A DNA stretch of 55,206 nt, taken from assembly GCA_022925895.1 (NCBI GenBank), contig JAKSYS010000407.1:1-55206 (forward strand), written 5' to 3'. Each line of letters starts with the position of its first letter. Position 1 is the stretch's first letter. Below, piece after piece: positions 32,893-43,813 of the stretch. The translations under genes were made by a program, and so were the position numbers. Source of the DNA: Fragilaria crotonensis. Taxonomy: Eukaryota; Bacillariophyta; Fragilariophyceae; Fragilariales; Fragilariaceae. The notes beneath the pieces are model-generated. The model was not told the origin of the DNA, did no database searches, and worked only from the letters and a program-made list of their open reading frames with translations.

Positions 32893-32908
32893 TGAAACCT
32901 GCCATACA
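32893..32908 (-). repeat. Terminal inverted repeat of copy 3 (5' end of the element)
   Basis: TGAAACCTGCCATACA, the exact reverse complement of 29,299-29,314. Confidence 0.85.
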
Positions 32909-34884
32909 GTACCGGACCTGTCTGCGTAGAAGGCATGGAATTCGATTACAAGTACATACAGTATGGACAGACATGGAAAGGGAAGGATTCCTGACAGATG
33001 CAGCCTTGGAAGCTTCAAGAAGGATGATAATGATTGGAGATGAGAGTATGATGATACAGACATGGAGATGAGATTCAGACATACATGAAGCTAGAATCAA
33101 AGGATTTTACTTTCGCAGTAAGAAATTATGGCTGAGATTAGAAACTCTTTGTAGGAATTTCCTTCTGAACATCAAGATTTCATTCCAAACAGATTTTACT
33201 ACCATGGGTTGCAGCCTGACTATGTTAGAGTAGTAACTGTATGTTGTGTTAACATGCATGGGGAAATTGAGGCTTTGGCAAGTTTGAAAATGGAAAGGGG
33301 AAGTCTTCCACTTGTCATGTCTCGGGCTGAGCGCAACAGACCATTGGGTTCTGAAGGAGTGTACCAGCCAATCTGTCCAAACACTGTACAATGTCTCTAC
33401 CGATTCCTGAAAGGGAAAATGAAAGCGTGCACTATGTCATTCAATCTATGGTGGACTCTCACATAGCTAGTGCATGCTTTTTTCATCATTGTTCCAAGGA
33501 TTGGTAGAGATGTTGTTGAGAGAGGAAACTCCAGAAAAACAAGCGTTAACAACAACTACTAGACTTTGTTGTACACACCACAGAGAGGAAGGGCCAGAAC
33601 AAGGCATAAGATTCATATCTGACTTTTTGTTTGATCCAACCAATCTTACCTCATAAAGTCTGGAAAGAGACCAAATATACATAACAGTCTAAAATCAATG
33701 TTGAAGCCATAACTCTTCTCAAGGCAGCTAAATTTTGGAGTTATGCTGGGTAATGCATTCAGGAGCAATATGTAGGCCTCTATCTCAGGGCAGGTAGTAT
33801 TGCAAGGCTTCATTCAATGAGATTTTTAAGGTTTTGTAAAGACCTTGTTGATGTTTAACAGGAAAAGGTGGTAATCTTTCCACTATTCGTGCATTGTTCC
33901 AACATGGCAGCACTAATGCTACTGAGGCATGGAGTGTTCAACAATTAACAAATCAAGGCGGGTGGTGATAATGTTGTCATTGTTGATTATGATGATGCTC
34001 CTGAAGGAGAACTAGGCAACAAGATAGACAACATTATACAACTTCCTGAAGGGTACAGCAGCAAGAGGAGGAGCAGGACAAGCAACCTGCAGCACATGCT
34101 GGCAACACTTCACTGATGATCCGGAGCCACTTAAAGGGACTAAAGGTGAAGAGTACTCCGAGTTCCTGAAACTACTAGTACATGATGTTTGAGGTGACAA
34201 CAGCGCATCTGCTCGTGATTGGGAGAGGAGGATGCCAGATGCCATTGATGCAATTGAAGGGGTGTTTTACAGTTCCCGGAGCACGATGATACACCAGTAC
34301 TCGTTCACCGTATCGTTGACATCTGTAGTGCACAAAATGAAGATTATACGCGGAGACTCTCCCAGTACTATCAGAATTCTTGAAGGAGTGCAGGCACCAA
34401 ATTTCAAATTATAGGAAATGAGAACAAACCGAGTAATCAGAAACGAAGGATTAAATTCACGCATGTCCATCCCTTTAGGTACTCACTCAACGGTCTCAAG
34501 AGCCAAACGAGCGCGCCTATGCCGGAATGCATGTATACATGTTTCCTTACAGACCAGCGCAATGAACAAATTTGGAATAGGCATGTGCATCCGACAAGTC
34601 TCGCATTGCCATCCGACGATACATAGAGACATGTTGAAAAGCACTCGCTGATAATATTCTAGTATAATAGCCTCCAGACTCGATACTCACCTCGCTCTTC
34701 TTTCAGTCTTGACTCTAACCTGACTCGTGTGTACGTCCCTTCGTCCCATCTATGCAATTTTACATGAGCTTAAACGTGATGTTTAGAAACTTCAGCCAAG
34801 TGGTACTGCGACCACCGTCAATTGCAATACACCTGGTACTCCGAGCTCCGAGTACTCCATTAGGCAACATAATCAACAAGCACG
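32909..34884. other. Long spacer, probably degraded repeats
   Basis: Nearly 2 kb with only short frames. Some (for example 33,209-33,466) read as if once coding, but no family could be recognised. The promoter of the first type I paralogue should lie close to 34,880; a GTAC/GAGTACTCC-rich patch is at 34,800-34,865. Confidence 0.45.
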
Positions 34885-36690
34885 ATGCGAAGGCTTCTGT
34901 CTCAGCTCCTCCTCCTGCTGCTGCTCTCGCTAATACAGCTGCCCGGATCGCATGCCCTAGTTCGTGGTCATCGTCATGAGAGAACCGGTGCTGGAAGAAG
35001 TACGAGACGATTCCTTCAGATGAACAATAACGGCAACAACGATCCCAACGATCCCAACGATCCCAACGATCCAGATAACAACAACGACGTGCCAGGAGGA
35101 GACACTGCCGAGCCAAGTCGCAAACCACCTCCTGCTCCGGTGACCGTGGCCCCAGTGACTTCCCCCTCGGCTTCCCCCAGCCTCAAAGCCGCAATTGCAA
35201 CGACAAGCGCACCAGTCGCAGAAGGAAATGGCAAGAAATCTCCGACAAATGCCCCAGTTCCTTCGCCAGATTCTGCACCCCCAGTGGTTGTCAATCTAGT
35301 GCCCTTTGTCGTCTCTGCTGAATCCACCGCATCTCAAGGGGATGTAACAGCTTCTCTGGATCTATTCTTGACTGAAGAACTCAAGAGCGACTTTGATTCC
35401 TTGATTTCAGTTGATCTTGTTCTGCAAACACGCACACAAGTATCAGGACGACGAGCGCTTTTAGACGAACTTACCTATACAGGAACCGCATCCTTTGATT
35501 CCGACGTGTCGGACCAGGCCGTCCGTGACGCTCAAATTGCCGTTCTTCAAGATTCCGCGGCGGTGCAAGAGGCCGTGCCGAGTGTCACATCGATTCAGAT
35601 TGCTGCGGATGACAATACTGCGACCAGTGCACCAGCACCCTCCTCCGGAACATCCATGGGTCTCACCATTGGCGTGAGCATTGTTGCGGCTGTGGCTGTG
35701 ATTGTTGCTGCCTATTTTGCGTATCGTTACTATTCCACTCCGCCACCACCGCCGCCGCCGCCGCTTGCGAGTAAGGATGCTTCCAAACGAGCACCGAGGA
35801 GCTCGTCTGTCCCGAAATCACCGTACGCGTCGGACGATGCGGGAAGTCAATCAGCGTCTGGATATTATACCGGCGATGGCCACAGCGTAGAAATTGATGA
35901 CTACTCTCTGGATGGATTTTCTGCGCAGGGATCGGAGGCGGGTCTGGATAAGACCGAATTGTATCTTTTGCAGAGATACAAGGCCAAGAAAGAGCGAGAC
36001 AATCAACAATCCTTAATGGCAAACCCGAATCAACCACCATCCGACTATTATTTCAATAATAACAATCATGATGATGATGGCGACCAATCCGACGCGGGGT
36101 TCAGTTACGAACAGGTAGGAAGGAAGGGAGCGGAATCTGATGATGATTTGTATACTACTACATCTTCTGCAATTGAAGTCAGCTTGGATGGAAGTGCGAC
36201 CTTCATGACTGGTTACTTTGGAGCGTTGGGCAGGGGAAACCGCGATGGCGCAAATTCAACCGAGGCAGCGACGAAGAAGACGACAACTCCAACAACTAGA
36301 ACACCGGCGGCAGCAGCACCAGCAATAAAAACAACCACAACTCGGGTCAAACGCGAGGTGAACGAAATTCCATTCGATGAATCGTCCGTGGATCGTCCCT
36401 TTGACGAAACGCCTCCAGTCAAGAAGGCTTTGCCCGCTCCGGCATCAATACGAGCTGGAGAACAAGCCAGAGTTATTGCCAATCAAGTTCAATATCAACG
36501 AGATAGTGGCAGCATTGATTCCGACGAGGACTTTCCTGTTGGTCGCTCAAGATCAGGCAACAGTCGCAAATCAGCCGATTCTGACAAGGAAGATCTGTCG
36601 TCATTTCTCCGAGATCGACGCCAGGCCAAACGAGCAGCTCGGAAAAGCCGAGAGTTACGCAAGCAGCCGCCTGTATCGATGGAGGTGTAG
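34885..36690 (+). CDS. Type I single-pass membrane protein, paralogue 1 (SAP-like architecture)
   Basis: 601 residues, one exon, no breaks. The signal peptide is MRRLLSQLLLLLLLSLIQLP. An R-x-L site (RSTRRFLQ) at about residue 44 is followed by an N/D-rich repeat (NDPNDPNDP) and a P/A/S-rich stretch. The lumenal domain (about 130-235) includes LTEELKSDFDSLISVDLVLQ, GTASFDSDVSDQAVRDAQ and VLQDSAAVQEAVPSVTSIQI. The membrane helix is at about 257-280 (GVSIVAAVAVIVAAYFAYRYY). The cytosolic tail of about 320 residues is acidic and carries IDDYSLDGFS, SEAGLDKTELYLLQR, DAGFSYEQVGRKG, ESDDDLYTT and DESSVDRPFDETPP. All these blocks recur in the three other paralogues. The layout matches silicalemma-associated proteins of diatoms, but this is inference. 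It is tail to tail with paralogue 2. Confidence 0.8.
   Translation: MRRLLSQLLLLLLLSLIQLPGSHALVRGHRHERTGAGRSTRRFLQMNNNGNNDPNDPNDPNDPDNNNDVPGGDTAEPSRKPPPAPVTVAPVTSPSASPSLKAAIATTSAPVAEGNGKKSPTNAPVPSPDSAPPVVVNLVPFVVSAESTASQGDVTASLDLFLTEELKSDFDSLISVDLVLQTRTQVSGRRALLDELTYTGTASFDSDVSDQAVRDAQIAVLQDSAAVQEAVPSVTSIQIAADDNTATSAPAPSSGTSMGLTIGVSIVAAVAVIVAAYFAYRYYSTPPPPPPPPLASKDASKRAPRSSSVPKSPYASDDAGSQSASGYYTGDGHSVEIDDYSLDGFSAQGSEAGLDKTELYLLQRYKAKKERDNQQSLMANPNQPPSDYYFNNNNHDDDGDQSDAGFSYEQVGRKGAESDDDLYTTTSSAIEVSLDGSATFMTGYFGALGRGNRDGANSTEAATKKTTTPTTRTPAAAAPAIKTTTTRVKREVNEIPFDESSVDRPFDETPPVKKALPAPASIRAGEQARVIANQVQYQRDSGSIDSDEDFPVGRSRSGNSRKSADSDKEDLSSFLRDRRQAKRAARKSRELRKQPPVSMEV
35041..35076 (+). repeat. Coding tandem repeat (9-bp unit)
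   Basis: The unit GATCCCAAC is repeated about four times and encodes NDPNDPNDP just after the R-x-L site of paralogue 1. Confidence 0.75.
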
Positions 36691-37078
36691 ATTACAAACT
36701 GCAGGTAACTCACAGCATAAATTAAAGCCACTTGTTTGTCACGAGATCAGACTACTACCGTAGAAAATTTTAAACATTGTACAACCAACTCATAAAGCGA
36801 TATATGAAATCAATGTTAAGAATCAAAAGTGAGCGTGTAACGAATTGTGTCCCAATGATCGTATCTACGTGCCACAACGGTGCCATCGACGTGAAGTGCG
36901 CCGAAAGTACGACACATTCTTAGACGATGTCATACCTGCATGACGAAAATGAACTATCTCCCGCACGCGAATGACGCCGTCAAAGGATTTCTAACTTCAC
37001 AATCAAGTCCCAACACTTGAGAGCTGCCCCGTCGACCGAAAGAATTGGAATTATGTACATGAATCAGCAACACTGCAC
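36691..37078. other. Convergent spacer between paralogues 1 and 2
   Basis: 388 bp holding the two 3' ends. No gene or repeat recognised. Confidence 0.5.
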
Positions 37079-38383
37079 TCAACGGGCACCAGCGGATGCC
37101 GCCATCCTGGCCTTGTGTAGCTTCCATCGCCTCAGCGGCAAGTGCTTCTCAGACTCCTTATGCTCGGAAGGTTGCTCTGAACCGGCTACCGACATTTCGT
37201 TGTCAGTAAGGTACAAATCCTCGTCGTCGGATTCCATGAATTTCTGCCATTCGAAATCATAAGAGAATTCGCCATCGAATTCATACAAGCAAAGCGGGTC
37301 CTGGGGCGCCAACATCGCCAGCTGGTGCTTTTTCTCCTTCTCTTTTAGTCGCCTCGCAAGATATAGCTGAGTGGGATCTAGGCCGGCCTCCGAGTCATTC
37401 GTCGACGCAACGGAGTTGTCGTCGGCCGGTGTGGGCCTTGTCGCTGCCTGATGGGAATTATCAAAACCAGATTCCGAATTGAGGATGGACACACCACCGA
37501 GTGAAAGGTCATCATTCTCCATATTCATGCCATAGCTGATAACGGATCGGCTATAATCATCAGGTTGCTGACTTTCGTCTAGAAAAACTGATTCGGGAAT
37601 ATCTCTGGGTGAGTTGGCACTCGTGGCTTCGTCGCTGCTGCCACCCTTGGTAGGTTGTGTCGTGTAGTATTTGCATCCAAGGTAGATGGAAAGACCAAGA
37701 ACGACTGCCCCTGACACAATCACGCCAATAATTGGCCCCAACAAGGAAGGTGCATCGGATGTAGGCAGTTGCTGAGCTGGAGAAGCCACTGGCGCGGCAG
37801 GCTGAGCTGGAGAAGCCCCTGGCGCGGCAGTGGTGGTTGTTCGGGAACCCATTGTGATGGAAATCACATTTGGGGACGAAACGTTGAAATTGCCTAGGTC
37901 CACAAGAACGCGTGTTTGTTCGTCGTCAACGTCAGCGACGGGTACCACTACGGCAAATGTCGCTCGCCCAGAATAATGAAGTTCATCCGTAAGGGCTGGT
38001 CCCGTGTTCGCGCTGATGAAGTTGAGCTGAACAACAACATGCAATAACGACTCAAATTCCTTTTTGAGTTTATTCGCCAAGAGAGCGTTCAAGTAGCTCG
38101 TGACACCCGTAGCATAGGTGCTGTTGGTCATGGTTACAACAAAGTCGAGAAGATCAACTTCGTAGCCCAGATTCCAGTTGACGGGAGCGCTAGATGGCGC
38201 AATCGTGACCTGGGACGGAGCTGCTGAGGTTCCCACAATGCCCGGGCCGTCCATCAAGAATCTACCACGACTATTCCCTTTAACTTCAGCATGATTGCGT
38301 TGACCTCGATAGTACGCTTGCACAAGACAGGTTGACAACAACAGGTTCAAAAGCAATTTCGGAAGCAGCGGTAAAGGAATCAT
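37079..38383 (-). CDS. Type I single-pass membrane protein, paralogue 2 (SAP-like architecture)
   Basis: 434 residues, one exon, no breaks. The signal peptide is LPKLLLNLLLSTCLVQAYY, and the R-x-L site is in NSRGRFLMDG. This is the most divergent member. The lumenal part (DLLDFVVTMTNSTY, KKEFESLLHVVVQLN, ELHYSGRATFAVVVP) aligns with the others but is shorter and lacks the N-rich stretch; an A/P-rich spacer (GASPAQPAAPVASPAQ) precedes the helix at about 213-239 (GPIIGVIVSGAVVLGLSIYLG). The tail keeps NDDLSLGGVS, SEAGLDPTQLYLARRLKEKE, GEFSYDFEW and ESDDEDLYLTDNE, but lost the DRPFDE block. Its separate orientation from paralogue 1 suggests an inverted duplication. Confidence 0.8.
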   Translation of the reverse strand: MIPLPLLPKLLLNLLLSTCLVQAYYRGQRNHAEVKGNSRGRFLMDGPGIVGTSAAPSQVTIAPSSAPVNWNLGYEVDLLDFVVTMTNSTYATGVTSYLNALLANKLKKEFESLLHVVVQLNFISANTGPALTDELHYSGRATFAVVVPVADVDDEQTRVLVDLGNFNVSSPNVISITMGSRTTTTAAPGASPAQPAAPVASPAQQLPTSDAPSLLGPIIGVIVSGAVVLGLSIYLGCKYYTTQPTKGGSSDEATSANSPRDIPESVFLDESQQPDDYSRSVISYGMNMENDDLSLGGVSILNSESGFDNSHQAATRPTPADDNSVASTNDSEAGLDPTQLYLARRLKEKEKKHQLAMLAPQDPLCLYEFDGEFSYDFEWQKFMESDDEDLYLTDNEMSVAGSEQPSEHKESEKHLPLRRWKLHKARMAASAGAR

Positions 38384-38742
38384 GGTGCTTTTTCTTGGAA
38401 AACCGCAGAAAGTGATGAGCTTGCATTCATACCTAGGTAATTTCCTGCGTTCTCATTCTTCTTTTATTTATTGGACTCTCCTGTACTCCGAGTACCGGGT
38501 AGGCAACTTGATTCATGTGATGCTCTGTCTGCGTCTATGTATTTCAATTTTTCTCATATCTGACTTGACGTGAATTGCGTTCATTGGTATCCGTTGATAC
38601 ATGTAAATATTCAGTCACTGATAAAGTATATAAAGTGTCCATGTAGACATGTGTTTAATATTTCGTGGGATTGTCTCAAATATTAAGTACCGTTCCTTTC
38701 AACCCGGTAATCCGAGTGGAAATACATCTGGACTCAGTGTAG
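38384..38742. other. Spacer left of the nested mobile block
   Basis: About 360 bp up to the left end of the first MITE. It should hold the promoter of paralogue 2. No gene seen. Confidence 0.45.
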
Positions 38743-39668
38743 TACAAGCATAAACATAGTACCTGGACTAGTAAAATTATTCGTTGTGTCGGGACACTTC
38801 ATACACAACTTCTAACGGCACCAAATTGTAGATCTCACAAAAGGCTTTCTTTTCAGCTACATCAAAGCCGTGATAACATATGTATTGATGGAGTTATGAG
38901 TGGTCTAATTTTATTTTTCGAGATTTTTTTAAACATAGTACCTGGACTTTCAGTCACTAGTGTGGCAAATTGAGTCCCTTTTGACAATGTCAAGTTGGAA
39001 CAAGTTTTTTTTCACGTTACAAATATATCACAAGGGCCTATTCTACAATTCTGCCATCTTGAAATTTATGTATTCAGCAATAAATACACTCGGATTGGCA
39101 TTGAGATGGACAGCAGTAAAATTTCGAAGTTCGTAATGAAACTCTTGCTTTGTATGCGATTAAATTAGTAGCATGCAATTTTTGTATGAAACATATGGAA
39201 AGTGCCGTAGGATTAAAAAATTGCGACGTTGACGCACTTCAATGTTCAAAATTGACTTTGACCATGTTGATTTTGCAGTGGCCGTCAGAAATGCAAAGTA
39301 AGTTATGTGACTGCAAATTTGACCGGACATTAGAATACCGGCATACTAACAAGTAACAACAGTGTCAAAGAAGCACTACTGTCGTTCTTTGCATCTGTTG
39401 ACATGCTACAAAAATGTGCAATTAAATTACGAAGCAAAACTTTACATTCGCCAAAAAAATCCAAAATTTTAACTCGCCGCATCTTTTGAACTGTCCCACC
39501 TCACCACAAACAAGCTACAGTAACCCCATATGTTTGAGGGCATAGGACAATTCTCTAGTTACTGAAATGCACAATCTTCGTGCATGAATGTGGTGAAATG
39601 AGTGGTTTAAAAATCCGTCCAGCTACTCTCGTAATTTTGGTCGTCCAGATACTATGTTTATGCTTGTA
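38743..39668. mobile_element. MITE 1, about 0.93 kb, TA-flanked
   Basis: Its ends form an inverted repeat of about 26 bp with one mismatch, starting TACAAGCATAAACATAGTAC at 38,743 and ending GTACT-free at 39,668 (GATACTATGTTTATGCTTGTA). TA lies at both outer edges. It is AT-rich and has no coding capacity, as expected for a non-autonomous Tc1/mariner-like element. A further copy of the end motif (AAACATAGTACCTGGACT) lies inside at 38,931-38,948. The right end abuts the left terminal repeat of transposon copy 4, so MITE 1 inserted into that terminus. Confidence 0.72.
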
Positions 39669-39761
39669 TGGCAGGTTTCAATCGCAAGAGACTTGGAGTA
39701 GCACCCGGCACAAAGTGTACATGCAGCCAGAAGAATTTTACGTCATCAAATGAAAACTCTC

Positions 39762-39794
39762 TCGTGTTGGAAGCAAGCATTCCACGATGAGATT
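39762..39794 (+). repeat. Conserved subterminal block of the transposon leader (copy 4)
   Basis: The block starts TCGTGTTGGAAGCAAGCA and ends CGATGAGATT. It is shared with copies 2 and 3 at the same distance from the left end. Confidence 0.7.
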
Positions 39795-39828
39795 GCATGT
39801 TATCGTTCGCAACCATTGGACTCTCTTT

Positions 39829-39897
39829 AAGCTACCCAGCCCCCACAGTTCACTTATAACTACCTTCAAGTATTGAACTGAGTGGGTTGGGTAGCTT
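39829..39897 (+). repeat. Leader hairpin of copy 4
   Basis: Arms starting AAGCTACCCA (39,829) and ending TGGGTAGCTT (39,897) pair, and the stem continues inward to CAGTTCA / TGAACTG, giving a stem of roughly 24 bp with a few mismatches. The right arm ends 16 nt before the ATG at 39,914. The outer stem sequence is unrelated to those of copies 2 and 3. Confidence 0.72.
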
Positions 39898-39913
39898 GTA
39901 ACGATATCTGACA

Positions 39914-42900
39914 ATGGTAACTACACCAAAGTAATTGAATAAAGGCTACGATGCGCTGCTTCAAAATGACCCAACGTATGGACCCTGATTGATGAATTGT
40001 TGGCTGCCAGCTGAGACTTGGGTTGAAGCACTGCAGAAGACTGGCCATATTGATGCTGCTCTGGCCATTGACACCCACAAATTTAAGGCAGCTTTTACGA
40101 AATCAGGGTCCTTTGGATTCTTGATGGCAAGGTTTGATGGATCTAACCATATTGCTGGTGCCTTTCACGTGAGGTATCAGCATCAACAATAATGCTATTT
40201 CACTGAAGAAAAAAGGCAGGTATCCTCTCCAATTCCTCTGATTACAGCATGGAAGGACGAAGAGTACTTGAATCGGCCACAAATGTGTTTTCAATTTCAT
40301 CGACGAGCAGCAAAGCAAGACCGACTGCAATCGCAATTCTTACTCACGACAAGACTGAATCCAACAATGTTGATTGCAACACCAGTGACCCACCATCACC
40401 AAAGAAAAGCCCCAGGATTGAAACTAATGAAGAGCCTGAATCAATAGCTCAGCAGATGTAGTGGTCTGATAGCCGTGAGGCCCGCAAAGAAGTCTTCAAG
40501 CTGACATCAAGCAGGACTGCCAGCAGAATTAGAAGAGGTGCTGCTTCTGGTGTTGGCAATGGCAACAGTAGTAGTGTTGTTCTGCTGGATGATGAAACTG
40601 CAAAGGAGGCACTTGAGCAAAGAATCACAATGCTGCAATTGAGGAATGTACTACTGTAATTCTCGGTTTAGTAGTACCCCCCAAATGTACATCAAAACTG
40701 TCCGAAGGGTACAAGTCACCGAGGAAAAAAACAATGCGCATAACAGTGAAAAACTTGAAAACAAAGATTTAAACTTATCACTTGATCATTGAAGTTATAC
40801 GTGTAAAAATAGGTTTCGGCACGAAGAATTCAAATGACCTGACGTTTCAGCGAAATGCCAGAATTTGCTCTGCAAAAGGATCTAAAAAGAGCTCACTTTT
40901 TGGAGTTGAGTGGGTCAAAAATGTACATCAATTTTCGGCCAAGGGTACAGGAATCCGTGGGGTACAAAATTCCGAGAAATACGGTAGTCATGGGGAGGAG
41001 GGACATTGACAACTACTGCAGCAAGAAGGTTGACATTTTTGAGATTCGACAGCAATCGACATTTTTATGTTGTGCATACAAGATGGCTCTGACCAATATG
41101 AACAAAGTCACATGGCATGACTGTTGCAAGAGAGCATGCCAGGTTTTGAATAGCCTTGGCCTTAAACAGGCTGCCTTGTTCTTCAAGACCGTCGCCAACT
41201 GGAACAAAGTCTTCAGAAAGTTTTAGTGCTTTCCACATCCGAACCCATGCACCCAGTGTGTAAGCAACCTTTGCCAAAAATGCTTGAATTCTACCTGATG
41301 CAAAGTACCAGATAAATTCCTACAGTATCAAGGACTCCTTAACAACACTTACCCTAGAGAGTGCGCTTGACTTCATTTCTACAACTAGTACAGTTCCAAG
41401 GCTGACATCGACAGGGAACAATGAGCATGTTGGCATCCCGCAAGCAACAGATTTGAGTGAAAACACCGACAACAAAGCAAACAAAGCAATTAATTCATTT
41501 TTGAATGCTCATGGATAGGAGTCCATGAGCTTGACTGAAACTTGGAAGTGGATGTGTCTCCTTGGATTTTGTTAGGATACTCGTAAGAAGAGCTTCTACG
41601 TTGACGGGCGGACACAAACGTCACAATGTTGTAGCATCTAGATCTGCTTTTTGCAGATGCTACCTCACTGAATACGAACCATATTGCAGACAATGGTTAC
41701 TCGTATCAGTTGTTGAAGCAAAGGCTATTATTGGTATTAATATTGAGTTTGGATTCCGATATCATGGTGACATGGAGACTGACACCAAAATGGTGGAGTT
41801 TTACGTTGATTACTGGCGTAGAATCACAACGCCAGGCAACAAGGATTGCCGACATGCTGAGCAATGCCTCGAACGCAAGGAAGCAACAACCTTCATTTTG
41901 TATCTTTGCAAACGAGGCCCCTCTCATGATCGTTGGGGGACAAGATGAGAGTGTGTTCGCTCAGTATCTTCTCGGGTCTAAGCTGCGGGTGGGACCAAAA
42001 GGCCAGCGTCCCTTGTTGCCCAAGTCTGAAGGCAACGGCTGTATGCTGTCTGCCTTTGTGTCTTGTGAGTTTGGTTTTGGGCCAGAGCTGTCAAAGGCAG
42101 AGTTAGACAAAGTCAATTTTGAAAGGCAAGGAGCAAACAAACCTTACGTTGACAAACACGCAGCAATCAAAATTTTGAAATCCACTCAAAAATCACTACC
42201 AACTGAGTCACCATTAGTTCAATACCTCTACATTGGAGCAAACAACAAAGGCTTTTGGAACAGCTTCCATATGAGCTTGCAATTTGAAGACGTTGTGGAT
42301 TGCTTACAGGTTCTGTATCCAGACTTTGATTTTGTGTTCTTATTTGATCACAGTCAAGGCCATGGCAAAAAGCGGGATGGCGCACTCAGTGCAATGCACA
42401 CGTTTGAATGTACGGAGGAGCACAAGCAATCATGAGGAACTCATTCATCACAACAACAGAAGGGTTTCTTGGTCCTCACTCTCCAAAGCTAGAATGTGCC
42501 AACACTCAATACTTGCTGGTGTTCAAACCGGAGGACACTGGCCCATGGTATCTCTCCAATGGGCAGAGAGTTGCACAACGCAAAGACCGAGCAACAGGAC
42601 GGCGAAGGCGTGTCGAAATTTCCAAAAAGCTGCTCACAATAGCTCTGCTGGACGCTGGAGTTGAACTTCCACGGCATCAGAATTTAACAAGGAAAGAACT
42701 CCAAACCTTTGCCAATAGAAATGGCATTAATGTTTTTAAAGACAAGCTACAAATCAAACCAAGATGGAGGGACAGCAAAAAGGCTTGTTACAAGTTCTCT
42801 CGGAAAGGGGTTTCTATCAGAGGCAAGCAATGTTAGAGAAGTACACACTTGACGGACACGAAGATGCAATAACCGGCGCCATCAACTTACAGTTTTCACT

Positions 42901-43425
42901 ACGCCATCTAATGTCAGAATCCAGTGACTATAAAGATGTAGAAACAGCACTGCAGTATCTACTAGTGAGTCAGCTTGGCGTAAGAGTTCAGCTGACAACC
43001 AAATTCCATGCCGAACTTGCCAACAAAGGAGTTGAGTATAGTTGCGCACATGCAAAATCACACCACCGTTGAGTTCCGGTGTGAAGGAAGCGAGGACAAG
43101 AGAATTCCAAGGAACTTGTGGGCAAAGAATGTACATGTCCTGTTGAGGCATTGTACAAGCTTAGAATTGAAAAGTTTGCAGAAAGGGCGAGGGCATACAT
43201 TGGCACTTACCATCACTTGGATCAGCAGCAGCAGATTGATACTGATGTCACCGCAGCAAATTCTGATGCTGCCGCTCCAAAGAAACAAGAACTCCTCCCC
43301 TACAGTCTCATTGAGAGAAAACGGAAAGCCTTCAAAGGAGGCACAGATGTGCCCTTGATTTCAACAATGGCTTTGTGAATTTGCAGTTCATTAAAGTGGT
43401 GGATGAAGACGACAATCGTGGATGA
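39914..43425 (+). pseudogene. Broken transposase of copy 4
   Basis: The first codons (MVTTPK) run soon into stops. NCWLPAETWVEALQKTGHID at about 40.0 kb matches copy 3. A MITE interrupts the gene at 40,657-40,981. It resumes with RRDIDNYCSKKVDIFEIRQQ, then breaks near 41.23, 41.57 and 41.65 kb. The core is partly preserved in a frame at 41,710-42,435: MIVGGQDESVFAQYLLGSK, with an extra Gly before the first D motif, then FVFLFDHSQGHGKKRDGA. Frames to 43,425 carry TKFHAELANKGVEYSCAHAK and the C-terminal FNNGFVNLQ. Overall it is closest to copy 3 but clearly dead. Confidence 0.82.
40657..40981. mobile_element. MITE 2, 325 bp, inserted in the copy 4 transposase
   Basis: The ends are inverted repeats (ATTCTCGG...GTACCCC after the left TA; TTTCTCGG...GTACCCC inward from the right TA), about 21-22 bp with several mismatches. 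TA lies on both outer edges. The insert splits the transposase between LRNV and the GRRDIDNYC segment, which are contiguous in copy 3. There is no coding capacity. The inner part repeats AAATGTACATCA and GGGTACA words at both ends. Confidence 0.7.
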
Positions 43426-43813
43426 AAAATTACTAAACTCTTCTTACATGTTTATCAGATGTCTACTTGTAGGCAGCTGCAATTCATGTTGCTGGCCTCT
43501 CGGGCGGGCGGATGTTGAAGTGGCTGGTTTGACTATTGTGTGGCTAATACCACACGTTAGTCAGTCTGAGTGAGCCTGGGCTGGAAGACACCCACTCGGG
43601 TTTGTGAAGTACTGTCGTATCGGTACTTGTTGTAATGTCGGTTGGTTGATGATCATAGCACCCGTGCGGACAGTAGTAGGATGGGGCAGAGGAGCAGGTG
43701 CAACGTCTGTCACATATGGAAAATAGTTGGACATCATTTGTTGTCGGAACCTTGCGATGTTGCATGGGATGTTGCGAGTCTAACGAGGCGCAACCACCGT
43801 TGTTTTTGGCTTA

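Larger units (their letters stand above)
29301..32906 (-). mobile_element. Transposon copy 3 (3.6 kb, best-preserved copy, both ends found)
   Basis: The ends match exactly as inverted repeats: TGTATGGCAGGTTTCA at 29,299-29,314 and its reverse complement at 32,893-32,908. TA sits at the border on each side (29,301-29,302 and 32,905-32,906), consistent with a TA target duplication. The transposase runs on the minus strand. Its leader holds the conserved block (32,772-32,804) and a hairpin (32,661-32,745). The 16-bp identity of the ends and the long open frames suggest a fairly recent insertion. Confidence 0.88.

Noticed and set aside
29299..32913. 6-bp target duplication CAGTAC around copy 3
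   Set aside because: CAGTAC is very common in these spacers, and the placement would make the two ends unequal; TA fits all copies.
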